A DNA stretch of 64,000 nucleotides from Ktedonobacter robiniae (lineage in GTDB: Bacteria > Chloroflexota > Ktedonobacteria > Ktedonobacterales > Ktedonobacteraceae), in the NCBI RefSeq assembly GCF_016587375.1, contig NZ_BNJG01000001.1, positions 1,054,001 to 1,118,000 of the forward strand, in the 5' to 3' direction. Position 1 is the stretch's first letter; each line of letters starts with the position of its first letter. A model generated the notes under the pieces. It saw only the letters and a list, made by a program, of their open reading frames with translations. It was not told where the DNA came from and searched no databases. Position numbers and translations under genes: made by a program. Below are positions 1 through 8,565 of the stretch, piece by piece.

Positions 1-599
1 AGAGGGCGGGCACGCTGAAAGTAGGTCTTGGCTGTGTTCTCCGGCATGCCCAGGATGCGCCCAATTTCGCCAAAGGTCAGTTCTTCCTGATAGCGCAAAA
101 GTACAATTGAGCGAAAACGAGGGGGTAAGGCCAGAATAGCGCGCCGAAGGGCCGTGCGTATATCTTTACGCTCCAGTTCTTCATCGGGCTGGGGATGATT
201 ATCGGCAATCGTATAGGGCCAGGAGTTTTCATCGTCCTCCAGCGGCACATCGAGTTCACAAAAGAGCAACGGGCGTCGCTTGCGCAATTCATCGGTACAG
301 CGATTGGCCGCGACCTGGAAGAGCCAGGACTTCAAGGGCGCGTGTGAGGTCTGACGCGACCAGTTGGCCCGCAATTTGGGCACATAAATGTAAAGCTGCA
401 TAAAGACGCTCTGGACAATATCGCGCGTCTGCTCATAATCGCTGATATGTGTATAGACAAATTTACATAAAATGGCCGAATAGCGTTGCATCAGGGTTTC
501 AAAGGCCGCCTGGTCGCCATTCTCTATGTGTTCAAGCAATATATCATCTGCAAGTGACGCAGGTGCAGCATAGACATGTGCGTGTGTTGTTTTCATCAT
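1..599 (-). CDS. ECF-type RNA polymerase sigma factor (C-terminus outside window)
   Basis: Translation of the minus strand from the ATG at 599 gives about 199 residues with no stop before the window edge. Region 2 is visible around residues 25-110 (MQRYSAILCKFVYTH, then RDIVQSVFMQLY and LKSWLFQVAANRCTDELRKR). Region 4 is at the edge (LPPRFRSIVLLRYQEELTFGEIGRILGMPENTAKTY, given here only as its helix-turn-helix segment). This is the usual size and layout of an extracytoplasmic-function sigma-70 factor. Two ATG codons lie in tandem at 594-599, preceded by CAGGAAAA; the first is taken as the start. An anti-sigma gene, if present, would lie beyond position 1. The signal it responds to cannot be told. 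Confidence 0.9.
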   Translation of the reverse strand, partial: MMKTTHAHVYAAPASLADDILLEHIENGDQAAFETLMQRYSAILCKFVYTHISDYEQTRDIVQSVFMQLYIYVPKLRANWSRQTSHAPLKSWLFQVAANRCTDELRKRRPLLFCELDVPLEDDENSWPYTIADNHPQPDEELERKDIRTALRRAILALPPRFRSIVLLRYQEELTFGEIGRILGMPENTAKTYFQRARP

Positions 600-835
600 A
601 CATTTTCCTGAATATAGTCACCAGACAGAATTCTGGAATAGACACTCTGCTCTATCCCTACACTACCAGACAAACCTCAAGATTTTTTTAAGTTCTTCAA
701 AAAGTTTTGTAAATGAAGCCGTTTTCTCTCCAAAAGGTCATAGTATTCACCCGCAAAAATGCAGACCGGGAGACAATACTATACACTTACCCGGGGAGAA
801 GGAAGCGCTGGCACTCAAGAGGGAGGGACAGGTAA

Positions 836-883
836 GAATTCCAGTGACACCTGGGCAGCACTCAGGAATTCCAGTGACACCTG
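836..883. repeat. Two 18-bp direct repeats upstream of a promoter
   Basis: GAATTCCAGTGACACCTG occurs exactly at 836-853 and again at 866-883, a start-to-start spacing of 30 bp (about three helical turns). The second copy ends 12 bp before the -35 of the promoter at 895-924. The arrangement fits a pair of activator or repressor sites on one face of the helix. The binding protein is unknown. Confidence 0.6.
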
Positions 884-894
884 ATGCAACACTA

Positions 895-924
895 TTGCAT
901 AAGATACATTACTGGGCATATAAT
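895..924 (+). promoter_or_regulatory. Promoter for the D,D-carboxypeptidase gene
   Basis: TTGCAT at 895-900, an 18-nt spacer, and TATAAT at 919-924. It would start transcription near 931, leaving a leader of about 145 nt before the ATG at 1075. The rest of the 600-1074 gap holds the direct repeats at 836-883 and the upstream region of the sigma factor gene; I see no gene in it. Confidence 0.55.
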
Positions 925-1074
925 GTTGGCAATAGCCAGAAGCCCGGGTAATATAGGCAAAATATTAAGACATCTAGAACACCCTCTTACTCATTTAAAA
1001 GCCCAGGTATAGCCAGAACTTACCTATTTACAACGACGAACACCCGACATAATTTATCTGAGGAGACTCGGCGC

Positions 1075-3105
1075 ATGCCTGACATTCCATCACAAGATGA
1101 TGAGCAATCGAGATATTATCCACCAGCCCCGACAGACGACGATGACGACTCTCTATATGAGGACCAGGATACCGCGACCACCCCACGCCGCCGTCCCAGG
1201 CGTCACTATGTCTACCACACAGGCGAATATACCGACCAGCCAAGTGTCAGACGCGCCTCGCGCCCGCAAACGCTAGAGCAAGAACACGCCTCCTATGCGC
1301 AGCATAACGCCACATACGCAGAGGATTTCGACGATGTGGAATATGATGACGCACATGGAGAGTTCTTCGCGGACGAGGAAGAAGAGACTATAGATCTTCC
1401 CTTTGAAGAGGAAGAGCCTCTGGAGCCGGAAGAGGAGGTGGCCGCTCCGCAGCGCCAGGTAAACAAGAAGCCAGGCCGTGCCTCTCAGGGGAAGCAGGTA
1501 CGCACACACTATCCACGCCGTTTCTTAGAGGATGATGAGGAAGAGCTTGTCGACCCCGATACAAAGACCCGTGCCACCAGTAAAACTCCTGGCGAGGCGC
1601 GCGACCTTGTCGTGGTCAGCGGCACAACCCGCTTTCTACCAGAGGAAGAGGAGGAGGATCCCGAGGACAGGTCCTCGCGCTTGCCTCGCACCCCACGTAC
1701 GGCTCACCAGCGCGCGGTAGCCACTCCTCGCACTCAAGCACGTAAATATACCAGTGTCTATGAGCCAACAGCGCCTGCACCTACGCGTGCGCCGCGCTAT
1801 CGTCGCCCTTTGCGAGAAGCGCCTGAGCCTCGGCTCCCTTTGCCCGCGTTCTTCAAAGATCGCAACGTGCTTCTATTTATCGCCGTGGCACTCCTCATCC
1901 TGGTGCTCCTGCCACTGGGATTCAACTACATCCGTGGCAATAATTCCTCTGCCATCACTCTGCCCAATCCGCTTAATATCGGCAATGCAGTGACACCAAC
2001 GGTGGATCCTAACCAGATCGTGGTTGAAGCGCCCACAACCGACCATCCCTCGCCGCCCGTCTATGCCAATGCGGCTTATGTATTGGATGCTGATACAGGG
2101 AAGACGCTCTACGCGCAAAATCCCTTAATGCACCTCCCCATGCTCAGCACAACCAAGCTCATGACCGCTTACCTGGCCGCGCATATGGGGAAACCTGATC
2201 AGCGCATCACCATTACCGATGCCATTGACCGAGATCTCCAGAATGATCTCTCGGCCGATAGCTCCCTGATGGGGGTGAAGAAGGGCGAGACCTATACCCT
2301 GAAAGAGCTGCTCTATGGCCTGATGCTTGTCTCGGGCAATGATGCTGCGATCGTTATCGCCGATGCGCTCAGTGGCAATGTGCCAGCCTTTGTGGCTAAA
2401 ATGAATCAGCAGTTAGGAACCTGGAATCTGCATAATACGCACTACATGAATCCCCATGGCTTAATCGTGCCCAACCACTATTCAAGCGCGCACGACCTGG
2501 CGTACATCGGCAAATACAGCTTGAGCGATCCCTTAATTCACGAGGTAAGCGCAACTCAACACTATCTGATTCCAGGCAATGGTGACCATGCCGCCCACGA
2601 TATGTACAATGGCAACCAGTTCCTCTGGTGGTATCCAGGCGTCGACGGTGGCAAGCCAGGCTGGGATGGAGAGAAGAACTTTAACCAGGTCATCTCTTGC
2701 GTACGCAATCAACATCACCTCATCGGTGTTACCCTGCATACCAGCGACTGGTGGACTGATATGCGCGACTTAATGAACTGGGGCTTCAATACCTATGACT
2801 GGATCTCACCCGCCATCGAAGACCTCAAGCACCCCATTCCTTATGACACCGATTGGAACTACTTTACCAGGGACAAGAAGGAGAACACCATCCCTATGGC
2901 CAATGGTGGACGTTACTACGTCTTCACCGGCTACAGCACCAGCGGCCCCATCCAACAATTCTTCGATAAGAACGGTGGGCTGAACAAAATTGGCTTTCCT
3001 ATAAGCAGCCCTAAAACAAACGAGAACACCACCATCAGCCAGAAGTTTGAGCACTCAACCATCACCTGCGACACCTCCGGTGCCAAACAATGTAGGAAGA
3101 TCTAG
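1075..3105 (+). CDS. Membrane-anchored serine D,D-carboxypeptidase (S11 family)
   Basis: 676 residues. The first ~255 residues are a highly acidic, Glu/Asp- and Arg-rich low-complexity cytoplasmic region, followed by one transmembrane helix (about 264-286) and an extracytoplasmic penicillin-binding domain. Active-site motifs are S358-T-T-K361 (SxxK) and S420-G-N422 (SxN). The third motif reads K527-P-G within VDGGKPGW instead of the usual KTG. The last ~60 residues (GGLNKIGFPISS, QKFEHSTI) resemble an LGFP-type wall-binding repeat. The family trims D-Ala from peptidoglycan stem peptides. GAGGAG precedes the ATG by about 11 nt. The next genes, murT-gatD, also act on peptidoglycan. Whether KPG is active is open. 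Confidence 0.85.
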   Translation: MPDIPSQDDEQSRYYPPAPTDDDDDSLYEDQDTATTPRRRPRRHYVYHTGEYTDQPSVRRASRPQTLEQEHASYAQHNATYAEDFDDVEYDDAHGEFFADEEEETIDLPFEEEEPLEPEEEVAAPQRQVNKKPGRASQGKQVRTHYPRRFLEDDEEELVDPDTKTRATSKTPGEARDLVVVSGTTRFLPEEEEEDPEDRSSRLPRTPRTAHQRAVATPRTQARKYTSVYEPTAPAPTRAPRYRRPLREAPEPRLPLPAFFKDRNVLLFIAVALLILVLLPLGFNYIRGNNSSAITLPNPLNIGNAVTPTVDPNQIVVEAPTTDHPSPPVYANAAYVLDADTGKTLYAQNPLMHLPMLSTTKLMTAYLAAHMGKPDQRITITDAIDRDLQNDLSADSSLMGVKKGETYTLKELLYGLMLVSGNDAAIVIADALSGNVPAFVAKMNQQLGTWNLHNTHYMNPHGLIVPNHYSSAHDLAYIGKYSLSDPLIHEVSATQHYLIPGNGDHAAHDMYNGNQFLWWYPGVDGGKPGWDGEKNFNQVISCVRNQHHLIGVTLHTSDWWTDMRDLMNWGFNTYDWISPAIEDLKHPIPYDTDWNYFTRDKKENTIPMANGGRYYVFTGYSTSGPIQQFFDKNGGLNKIGFPISSPKTNENTTISQKFEHSTITCDTSGAKQCRKI

Positions 3106-3176
3106 ATGGTGTGGGTGTGGAGCGCCCTGGCAGGTAGCATTTTGCTACCTGCCAGGGCGCTCCACACCCACACCAT
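3106..3176. terminator. Long perfect hairpin (34-bp arms, 3-nt loop)
   Basis: Arms 3106-3139 and 3143-3176 are exact reverse complements with a TTT loop. It starts at the base after the stop codon of the D,D-carboxypeptidase gene. No T-tract follows, so it is not a textbook intrinsic terminator although the position fits one. Confidence 0.8.
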
Positions 3177-3213
3177 AGTAAGTAATTTCACACTGCCATT
3201 GTGACTATTTCCC

Positions 3214-3243
3214 TTGTCGATGTGTCCCCTGGTTTGCTATACT
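3214..3243 (+). promoter_or_regulatory. Extended -10 promoter for murT-gatD
   Basis: TTGTCG at 3214-3219, an 18-nt spacer ending in TGC, and TATACT at 3238-3243. It lies inside the 5' extension of the murT open frame, which supports a murT start downstream of it. Confidence 0.5.
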
Positions 3244-3329
3244 GCCACCAGGCTGCACTATTGGATTATTCTCCTAATATTCATGCATTGAACTCCTTGA
3301 TGCCTATTAGGGACGGTGGTAAAAGTATT

Positions 3330-4799
3330 ATGCAAATAGAACACGAACTCTCGACAAAGCAGGCACCAGAACAGGACAACGCGGCGCAAGCGCCCACTGG
3401 CCTGGGCCGGGCGCGTCTCGCCCTGGCTATTTCAGCAGGGAAACTGGCAAGCGCGTCTGGACGCCTGTTGCGTATCGGTGGTGGCACCAGCCTCCCTGGT
3501 ATGGTCGCGCGCCGCATCGATCCTAATGTATTAAAAGAAGTAGTTGGCGCCAGCAGCGCTAAGAAGATTGTGATTACTGGTAGTAATGGTAAAACGACGA
3601 CGGCACGCATGACTGCCGCCCTGGCTAGCTCCAATGGGCAGCGCGTCTCCCAGAACCGCACCGGCTCTAACCTGCTGCAAGGCGTTACATCGGTCGCCGT
3701 CAATTTCGCCGACATCTTCGGGCGCCTGGATAGCGATGTCCTCCTCTTTGAGATCGATGAGGGGACCATTCCCGCGGCAGTCCCCGAAATTCAGCCCGAC
3801 GTGGTGATTATTACCAATCTCTTCCGCGATCAGCTTGATCGCTATGGCGAGATGTATTCCGTCGCCAACGCGCTCAATAAGATGCTTGAGAACCTGCCGG
3901 AGACCTCGACGATCCTGCTCAACGGCAATGATCCACAGGTCGCCAACTTCGCGCTCAACTCCAAGGCTCGCCGCCTCTACTTTGGCCTGGAGACCAAAGA
4001 GGTTGGCACGCCTGTGCCTGAGCAGTCAGCCGATATCATTCGCTGCATCCACTGCGATAGCGACCTGGCGTACGAGGTTGCCTACCTCTCCCACCTGGGC
4101 CTCTACCGCTGTCCCACCTGCGGCTATACCCTGCCCCAGCTCGACTTCGCGGTCACATCCGCACACCTAGCGGAAGATGGCGAAGGCCCCTCACAGGTGA
4201 CAATGCGCACCCCCCTGGGCGAACTGGAATTCACGGTGCCGCTGCCTGGTATCCATAACGTCTATAATGCTGCGGCCGCTATCGGCGCCGCCTTCGCCAC
4301 GGAGTTCGCGATTGAGAAAGCCACACAGGCCTTCTCGACCCTGCGCCCAGCCTTTGGTCGCCTGGAGAAGATTCAGGCTGGCGATAAGAACATCTACCTT
4401 TCCTTCGTCAAGAATCCAACCTCCTTCAACCTGATCATGCGCTTGATTGCCAAGCATAGCGGCAAGAAGCATATGCTCTTCTCGATGAGCCATACAGTGG
4501 TTGATGGACAGGACTTTGCCTGGCTCTGGGACTGCGATATCGAAGAGATCGTGCCCGATGTTCTTGATGCCATCTGCTGTGGCAATAAGGCAGAGGAGCT
4601 GGCGCTGCGCTTGAAGTATGCCGAGTTCTCTCCCAGTAAGATCTCTGTCATCCATGAATACGAGGGTGCCTTAGAGGCTGCATTGAAAAATGTCGAGCCG
4701 GGTGGCTCCCTATATATCCTAAGCGGCTATACACCAACACAAGAACTGCGTAAAATAATGCAGAAACACGGTTGGGTCAAACACTACTGGGAGGAGTAA
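3330..4799 (+). CDS. murT: Lipid II isoglutaminyl synthase, Mur ligase-like subunit MurT
   Basis: 489 residues. The P-loop G84-S-N-G-K-T-T is followed by a central Mur ligase fold, a four-cysteine zinc ribbon (C239, C242, C261, C264) and a C-terminal DUF1727 region. MurT activates the alpha-carboxyl of D-Glu in lipid II; its partner GatD supplies ammonia, giving D-isoglutamine. The open frame extends upstream to 3201, but the promoter at 3214-3243 lies within that extension and similarity to MurT begins near GLGRARLALAISAGK, so the ATG at 3330 is preferred; the ATG at 3300 is an alternative. gatD follows after 6 nt. Confidence 0.9.
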   Translation: MQIEHELSTKQAPEQDNAAQAPTGLGRARLALAISAGKLASASGRLLRIGGGTSLPGMVARRIDPNVLKEVVGASSAKKIVITGSNGKTTTARMTAALASSNGQRVSQNRTGSNLLQGVTSVAVNFADIFGRLDSDVLLFEIDEGTIPAAVPEIQPDVVIITNLFRDQLDRYGEMYSVANALNKMLENLPETSTILLNGNDPQVANFALNSKARRLYFGLETKEVGTPVPEQSADIIRCIHCDSDLAYEVAYLSHLGLYRCPTCGYTLPQLDFAVTSAHLAEDGEGPSQVTMRTPLGELEFTVPLPGIHNVYNAAAAIGAAFATEFAIEKATQAFSTLRPAFGRLEKIQAGDKNIYLSFVKNPTSFNLIMRLIAKHSGKKHMLFSMSHTVVDGQDFAWLWDCDIEEIVPDVLDAICCGNKAEELALRLKYAEFSPSKISVIHEYEGALEAALKNVEPGGSLYILSGYTPTQELRKIMQKHGWVKHYWEE

Positions 4800-4805
4800 A
4801 TTAGC

Positions 4806-5609
4806 ATGAGCGAGCAGACATCAGATTCACGCATGGTTATTAAGATCGCCCACCTCTATCCAACCTTGATGTGCGTGGCCGCCGACCGTGGAAACCTCTT
4901 CTCGATTGAGAAGCGCAGCAAATGGCGCGGCATCTCGGTCGAGGTCGATCCCGTATACGTCAAACAGACGCCCGACTTTACCCAATATGATATGATCCTT
5001 TTCCATGGCGGCGCCGACCGCGAGATGGAGATTGCCTCTAAGGACATTCAGGAGAAGGCCCCCTCCCTGCGCGAGGCCGCCGAGGCTGGAACCACCTTCC
5101 TGGCGGTCTGCGCGGGCTATCAGCTGCTGGGTCATAGCTATAAGAGCGTCCATGGTCCCGAGCTGAAAGGGGCAGGGGTCCTCGACCTGCATACCGAGGG
5201 CGACCCCGAACGCTTCATGACGCATATGGCGCTTGAATGCGACCTGGGCTCCCTGGGCAAACAGATCCTGGTTGGCTATGAGAACCACAGCGGACGCACC
5301 TACCTGGGACCCAAGGCCAAGCCCCTGGGCAAAGTTGTTTCGGGTTGGGGCAATAATGGAAAAGACGGTTTTGAGGGCGCAAATTATAATAATGTGTATG
5401 GCACCTACCTGCATGGCCCTCTATTGCCGAAGAATCCCTGGTTCACCGATTTCTTGATCATGAAGGCGCTGGAGCGTCGCTACGGTAAGGTGGACCTGGC
5501 CCCGCTCAGCGATGAGACCGAATTGGCTGCTCACGCCGCTGCGTATAAGCTGGCGATGGAGTTTAAGGGAACCGTCTCGGCCATCGAGGCGACTGGCTGG
5601 CGCAGGTAA
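4806..5609 (+). CDS. gatD: Lipid II isoglutaminyl synthase, glutamine amidotransferase subunit GatD
   Basis: 267 residues, a class I glutamine amidotransferase of the CobB/CobQ-like type. The nucleophile is C102 in AVCAGYQLLGHSY and the paired histidine is H203 in TYLHGPLLPKNP; FHGGADREME lies near 67-76. It hydrolyses glutamine and passes ammonia to MurT. GGAGGAG at the very end of murT serves its ATG, so the two are translationally linked and probably made in equal amounts. Length is typical of GatD. Confidence 0.92.
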   Translation: MSEQTSDSRMVIKIAHLYPTLMCVAADRGNLFSIEKRSKWRGISVEVDPVYVKQTPDFTQYDMILFHGGADREMEIASKDIQEKAPSLREAAEAGTTFLAVCAGYQLLGHSYKSVHGPELKGAGVLDLHTEGDPERFMTHMALECDLGSLGKQILVGYENHSGRTYLGPKAKPLGKVVSGWGNNGKDGFEGANYNNVYGTYLHGPLLPKNPWFTDFLIMKALERRYGKVDLAPLSDETELAAHAAAYKLAMEFKGTVSAIEATGWRR

Positions 5610-5640
5610 ATAGTAGGATTGGAAGCAGAAAGTGCATTAC

Positions 5641-5709
5641 CGACGCTGCTAAAGCACGCGTCTACATATCATGATACGCCATATGTAGACGCGTGCTTTA
5701 GCAGCGTCG
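5641..5709. terminator. Long perfect hairpin (29-bp arms, 11-nt loop)
   Basis: Arms 5641-5669 and 5681-5709 are exact reverse complements. It lies 32 nt after the gatD stop. The first 22 bases of the left arm recur exactly at 49795-49816, the only arm in the window with a second copy. Confidence 0.8.
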
Positions 5710-5761
5710 TTCTGCCGCTCCTGCACATTGTTCCAGGATAATTCAAGGAAGGGATTTTCTC

Positions 5762-6598
5762 ATGCCAGCCGCCAGGCACACGCTGCTGCTTACATGCGTA
5801 CTCGCGCTTCTGGGTAGCCTCCTGATGGCCTGCTCAGCGCTGCCCAATATCAGCGTGAATGGGACACCTATCACCAATTCGCAGGACTCGGCGAATGGTT
5901 CGGACCAGCAACTCAATGTCTGGCAGACAGTCTCGCCCGGCATCGAGCTGCGCTATGAGCGTTGGAAAGGTCCCAGCACTAATGAAGATACTATGGTCAT
6001 CGTACGCATGAATCCAGCCCAGATTCATCTCAGCGTGCATTACCAGCCAACACAGCCACTCTCTGTGCGCGAGTGGACCAAAGAAACTGGCGCGCATGTG
6101 TTGATCAATGGCGGCTACTTTGATAATAACAACCACCCCACAGGGCTGCTTGTCAGCAATGGTGAGGTGCATGGCCAGTCATATAGCGCCTTCGGTGGCA
6201 TGCTCTCCGTCGATGGCCAGGGAAACATTCGTCTGCGCTCGCTGAGTGCACATCCCTATGATCCCGACAACGAGCAGCTTCAGCAGGCCACACAGTCCTC
6301 ACCAATGATGATTGAGAATGGTCAGCGCACCCAGTTTAACGCGAATGGAGCGACCGAGCGCCGCACCATTGTGGCCCAGGATAAACAGGGGCGCCTGCTC
6401 TTTATCATCAGCTCTGGGGTATCGTTCTCGCTGGACGAGACAGCAGACCTGCTAGCCTCGTCGGACCTCTCGCTCCAGACAGCGCTCAACCTGGATGGGG
6501 GTGCCTCCACCGGCATCTATGTCAAGGATAGCGCCAACAATGAGAAGGTTACCATCGATGCAATAACTGCTCTTCCCATCGTCATCGCAGTTAAATAG
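5762..6598 (+). CDS. Phosphodiester glycosidase (NAGPA domain) lipoprotein
   Basis: 278 residues with a lipoprotein signal peptide (LLGSLLMAC, lipidated C24). The mature part carries the conserved features of the NAGPA/DUF2233 family: VLINGGYFD, the PTGLLVSNGE turn, ERRTIVAQ and the terminal NLDGGASTGIYV block. Family members cleave or bind phosphodiester-linked sugars; bacterial ones are thought to act on wall or capsule polymers. AAGGAAGGG precedes the ATG. It is a separate unit between two hairpins. Substrate unknown. Confidence 0.8.
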   Translation: MPAARHTLLLTCVLALLGSLLMACSALPNISVNGTPITNSQDSANGSDQQLNVWQTVSPGIELRYERWKGPSTNEDTMVIVRMNPAQIHLSVHYQPTQPLSVREWTKETGAHVLINGGYFDNNNHPTGLLVSNGEVHGQSYSAFGGMLSVDGQGNIRLRSLSAHPYDPDNEQLQQATQSSPMMIENGQRTQFNANGATERRTIVAQDKQGRLLFIISSGVSFSLDETADLLASSDLSLQTALNLDGGASTGIYVKDSANNEKVTIDAITALPIVIAVK

Positions 6599-6600
6599 AT

Positions 6601-6650
6601 ATAAAAAGACACAGGGGCTTGTCTTGCGACAAGCCCCTGTGTCTTTTTAT
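6601..6650. terminator. Bidirectional hairpin terminator (23-bp arms)
   Basis: Arms 6601-6623 and 6628-6650 are exact reverse complements with a TTGC loop. The outer ends are A-rich and T-rich, so it gives a short U-run on both strands. It starts 3 nt after the stop at 6598, and faces the convergent proS gene ending at 6738. Confidence 0.85.
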
Positions 6651-6737
6651 AGGGAGAAGGGATTTGGGGACACCCCAAACCCCGCCAGGGGCGCTGCCCC
6701 TGGGCCCCGTTTTGCGACATCTTGCATACCAGGTTAA

Positions 6738-8477
6738 TTATAAACGTTTCATCAGAACTTGCTGAATCTCGTTCAGAGCTTCACTTAATGGAACGATTTG
6801 GCTCGCCTGGCTTGTGCGGGCCTTCAGCTCTACGCCTCCCTGTTTGAGGGAACGCTTGCTGACGACGGCACGCAGCGGTAGGCCTAGCAAGTCGGCGTCG
6901 TTGAACTTGATACCCGCCGATTCGCGTCTATCATCGAAGAGCACCTCAACGCCTGCCGCACAGAGATCGGCATAGAGCCGTTCGGCCGCGCGACCGATCT
7001 CCTCTTTCTCCAGATCGATTCCCACCAGCGAGACAGCATATGGCGCGACCGCCAGTGGCCAGGTGATACCACGCGCATCATGCTGCTGCTCGACAATGCA
7101 AGCCAGCAGGCGCGAGATGCCAATACCATATGAGGCCATGATCAGCGGCTGCGTGCGCCCTTCAGCGTCCAGGAAGGTGGCATTAAAGAGGTCGGAATAG
7201 ATGGTGCCAAGCTTGAAGATATGCCCCAGCTCGCAGCCACGCAGGGCGTGCAAGCTTCCGCCACAACGTACACAGGCGGCGCCCTCATAAGCCGAAGCGA
7301 TATCCGCCCAGGTATCAACACGGAAATCACGCGGGTAGTTGACGTTCTTGAGATGATACTCGGCGCGATTAGCTCCAGCGACAAAGTTGTTGCCTGAACG
7401 AAGGGAGTGATCGGCAATGATCAACAGGGCCTTGTTCTCGCCCAGGGGTGAGGCATAGCCCGCGACGATGCCCGCACATTCCAGTTCTTCCGCCGTTGCC
7501 AGGCGCAAATCGGTAGCGTTGAGACCCCGCTTTGTGATGACATTAGTCAGCTTGATCTCATTGATCTCCAGGTCACCGCGTACCACGGCCATTACCAACT
7601 GCCCACCTGCGCTATAGCAGACCACCTTCATGGTCTCGCCCTCGGAGATGCCCAGGAAAGCCGCCAGGTCGCTGATCGACTTGCAGTCCGGCGTGTAGAC
7701 CTCCTCCAGCACCTGCTCCTCTGCGGAGATGCGCTCCGGGCGCACGAACTCGGCCTTTTCGACGTTGGCGGCGTAGCCACAACCAGTGCAGTGCAGAATG
7801 GTGTCTTCTCCCGCCTCGGTCAGGGCGATAAACTCCAGCGATTCCTTGCCTCCAATGGCGCCGCTATCGGCCTCGACGACGATAAAATCCAGGCCACAGC
7901 GTGCAAATATACGGCAATAGGCCTCGCGCATGAGTTCGAAATTGGCGTTCAAGCCCTCTTCGTCGGCATCAAAGCTATAGAGGTCTTTCATGAGAAATTC
8001 GCGCAGGCGCAGGAGTCCACCACGCGCACGCGGCTCGTCACGGAACTTGCGCTGAATCTGGAAGACCAGGCGCGGCAGATCTCGATAGCTGCGGATAAAC
8101 TCTTGTGCCAGGAGGATGCAAATCTCTTCGTGCGTCGGCCCCAGGACAAGCTCGCGCTCGCGGCGATCACGCAGGCTAAAGAGGACTGGGCCATACCCCT
8201 CCGCTCGACTAGCCTTCCCCGACTGCGGCCTGACGTCCCAGATCTCGCGCGGTTGTAGCACAGGCATCGAGACCTCCTGACCTCCTATCCTCTCCATCTC
8301 AGTACGTATTATCTCTGTAAGCTTGCGCATAACACGCTCACCCAGCGGCAGCATGCTATACACGCCAGAGGTAAGCTGGCGTACAAAGCCGCCCCGGGTC
8401 AAGAGATCCAGGTTCGTACTCTCAACATCATGTGCGCGCTCGCGCAGCGTTCCCCCCAAAAGCTGTGAATAACGCAT
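6738..8477 (-). CDS. proS: Prolyl-tRNA synthetase, bacterial type
   Basis: 579 residues, the usual length of bacterial-type ProRS with an insertion (editing) domain. Class II motif 2 is in FRDEPRARGGLLRLREFLMKD, split here for length; motif 3 is ASYGIGISRLLACIVEQ near 440; the cysteine pair CTGCGYAANVEKAE opens the inserted domain at about 229-241 and a second CxxC (CVRCGG) closes it. An anticodon-binding domain ends the protein. It charges tRNA-Pro, and the insert normally clears Ala-tRNA-Pro. AGGAGAGAGATC precedes the ATG. A second, unrelated-type ProRS lies immediately upstream; the 88-nt gap between them is almost all hairpin, so expression may depend on read-through from the T-box unit. 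Confidence 0.93.
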   Translation of the reverse strand: MRYSQLLGGTLRERAHDVESTNLDLLTRGGFVRQLTSGVYSMLPLGERVMRKLTEIIRTEMERIGGQEVSMPVLQPREIWDVRPQSGKASRAEGYGPVLFSLRDRRERELVLGPTHEEICILLAQEFIRSYRDLPRLVFQIQRKFRDEPRARGGLLRLREFLMKDLYSFDADEEGLNANFELMREAYCRIFARCGLDFIVVEADSGAIGGKESLEFIALTEAGEDTILHCTGCGYAANVEKAEFVRPERISAEEQVLEEVYTPDCKSISDLAAFLGISEGETMKVVCYSAGGQLVMAVVRGDLEINEIKLTNVITKRGLNATDLRLATAEELECAGIVAGYASPLGENKALLIIADHSLRSGNNFVAGANRAEYHLKNVNYPRDFRVDTWADIASAYEGAACVRCGGSLHALRGCELGHIFKLGTIYSDLFNATFLDAEGRTQPLIMASYGIGISRLLACIVEQQHDARGITWPLAVAPYAVSLVGIDLEKEEIGRAAERLYADLCAAGVEVLFDDRRESAGIKFNDADLLGLPLRAVVSKRSLKQGGVELKARTSQASQIVPLSEALNEIQQVLMKRL

Positions 8478-8500
8478 GATCTCTCTCCTAGTCCAACTTC

Positions 8501-8562
8501 GTTCTGAAAGATTGAAGGCCCTGGTTGCCCTAGGGCAACCAGGGCCTTCAATCTTTCAGAAC
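8501..8562. terminator. 62-bp perfect palindrome between the two proS genes
   Basis: 31-bp arms with no spacer, centred on CCCTAGGG. It begins 3 nt after the stop of the upstream proS (stop at 8566) and ends 24 nt before the start of the downstream one. It would separate or attenuate the two genes. Confidence 0.8.
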
Positions 8563-8565
8563 ATA

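Noticed and set aside
3106..3176. Inverted repeats read as insertion-sequence ends
   Set aside because: No transposase gene or target duplication, and each pair of arms is adjacent and different in sequence.
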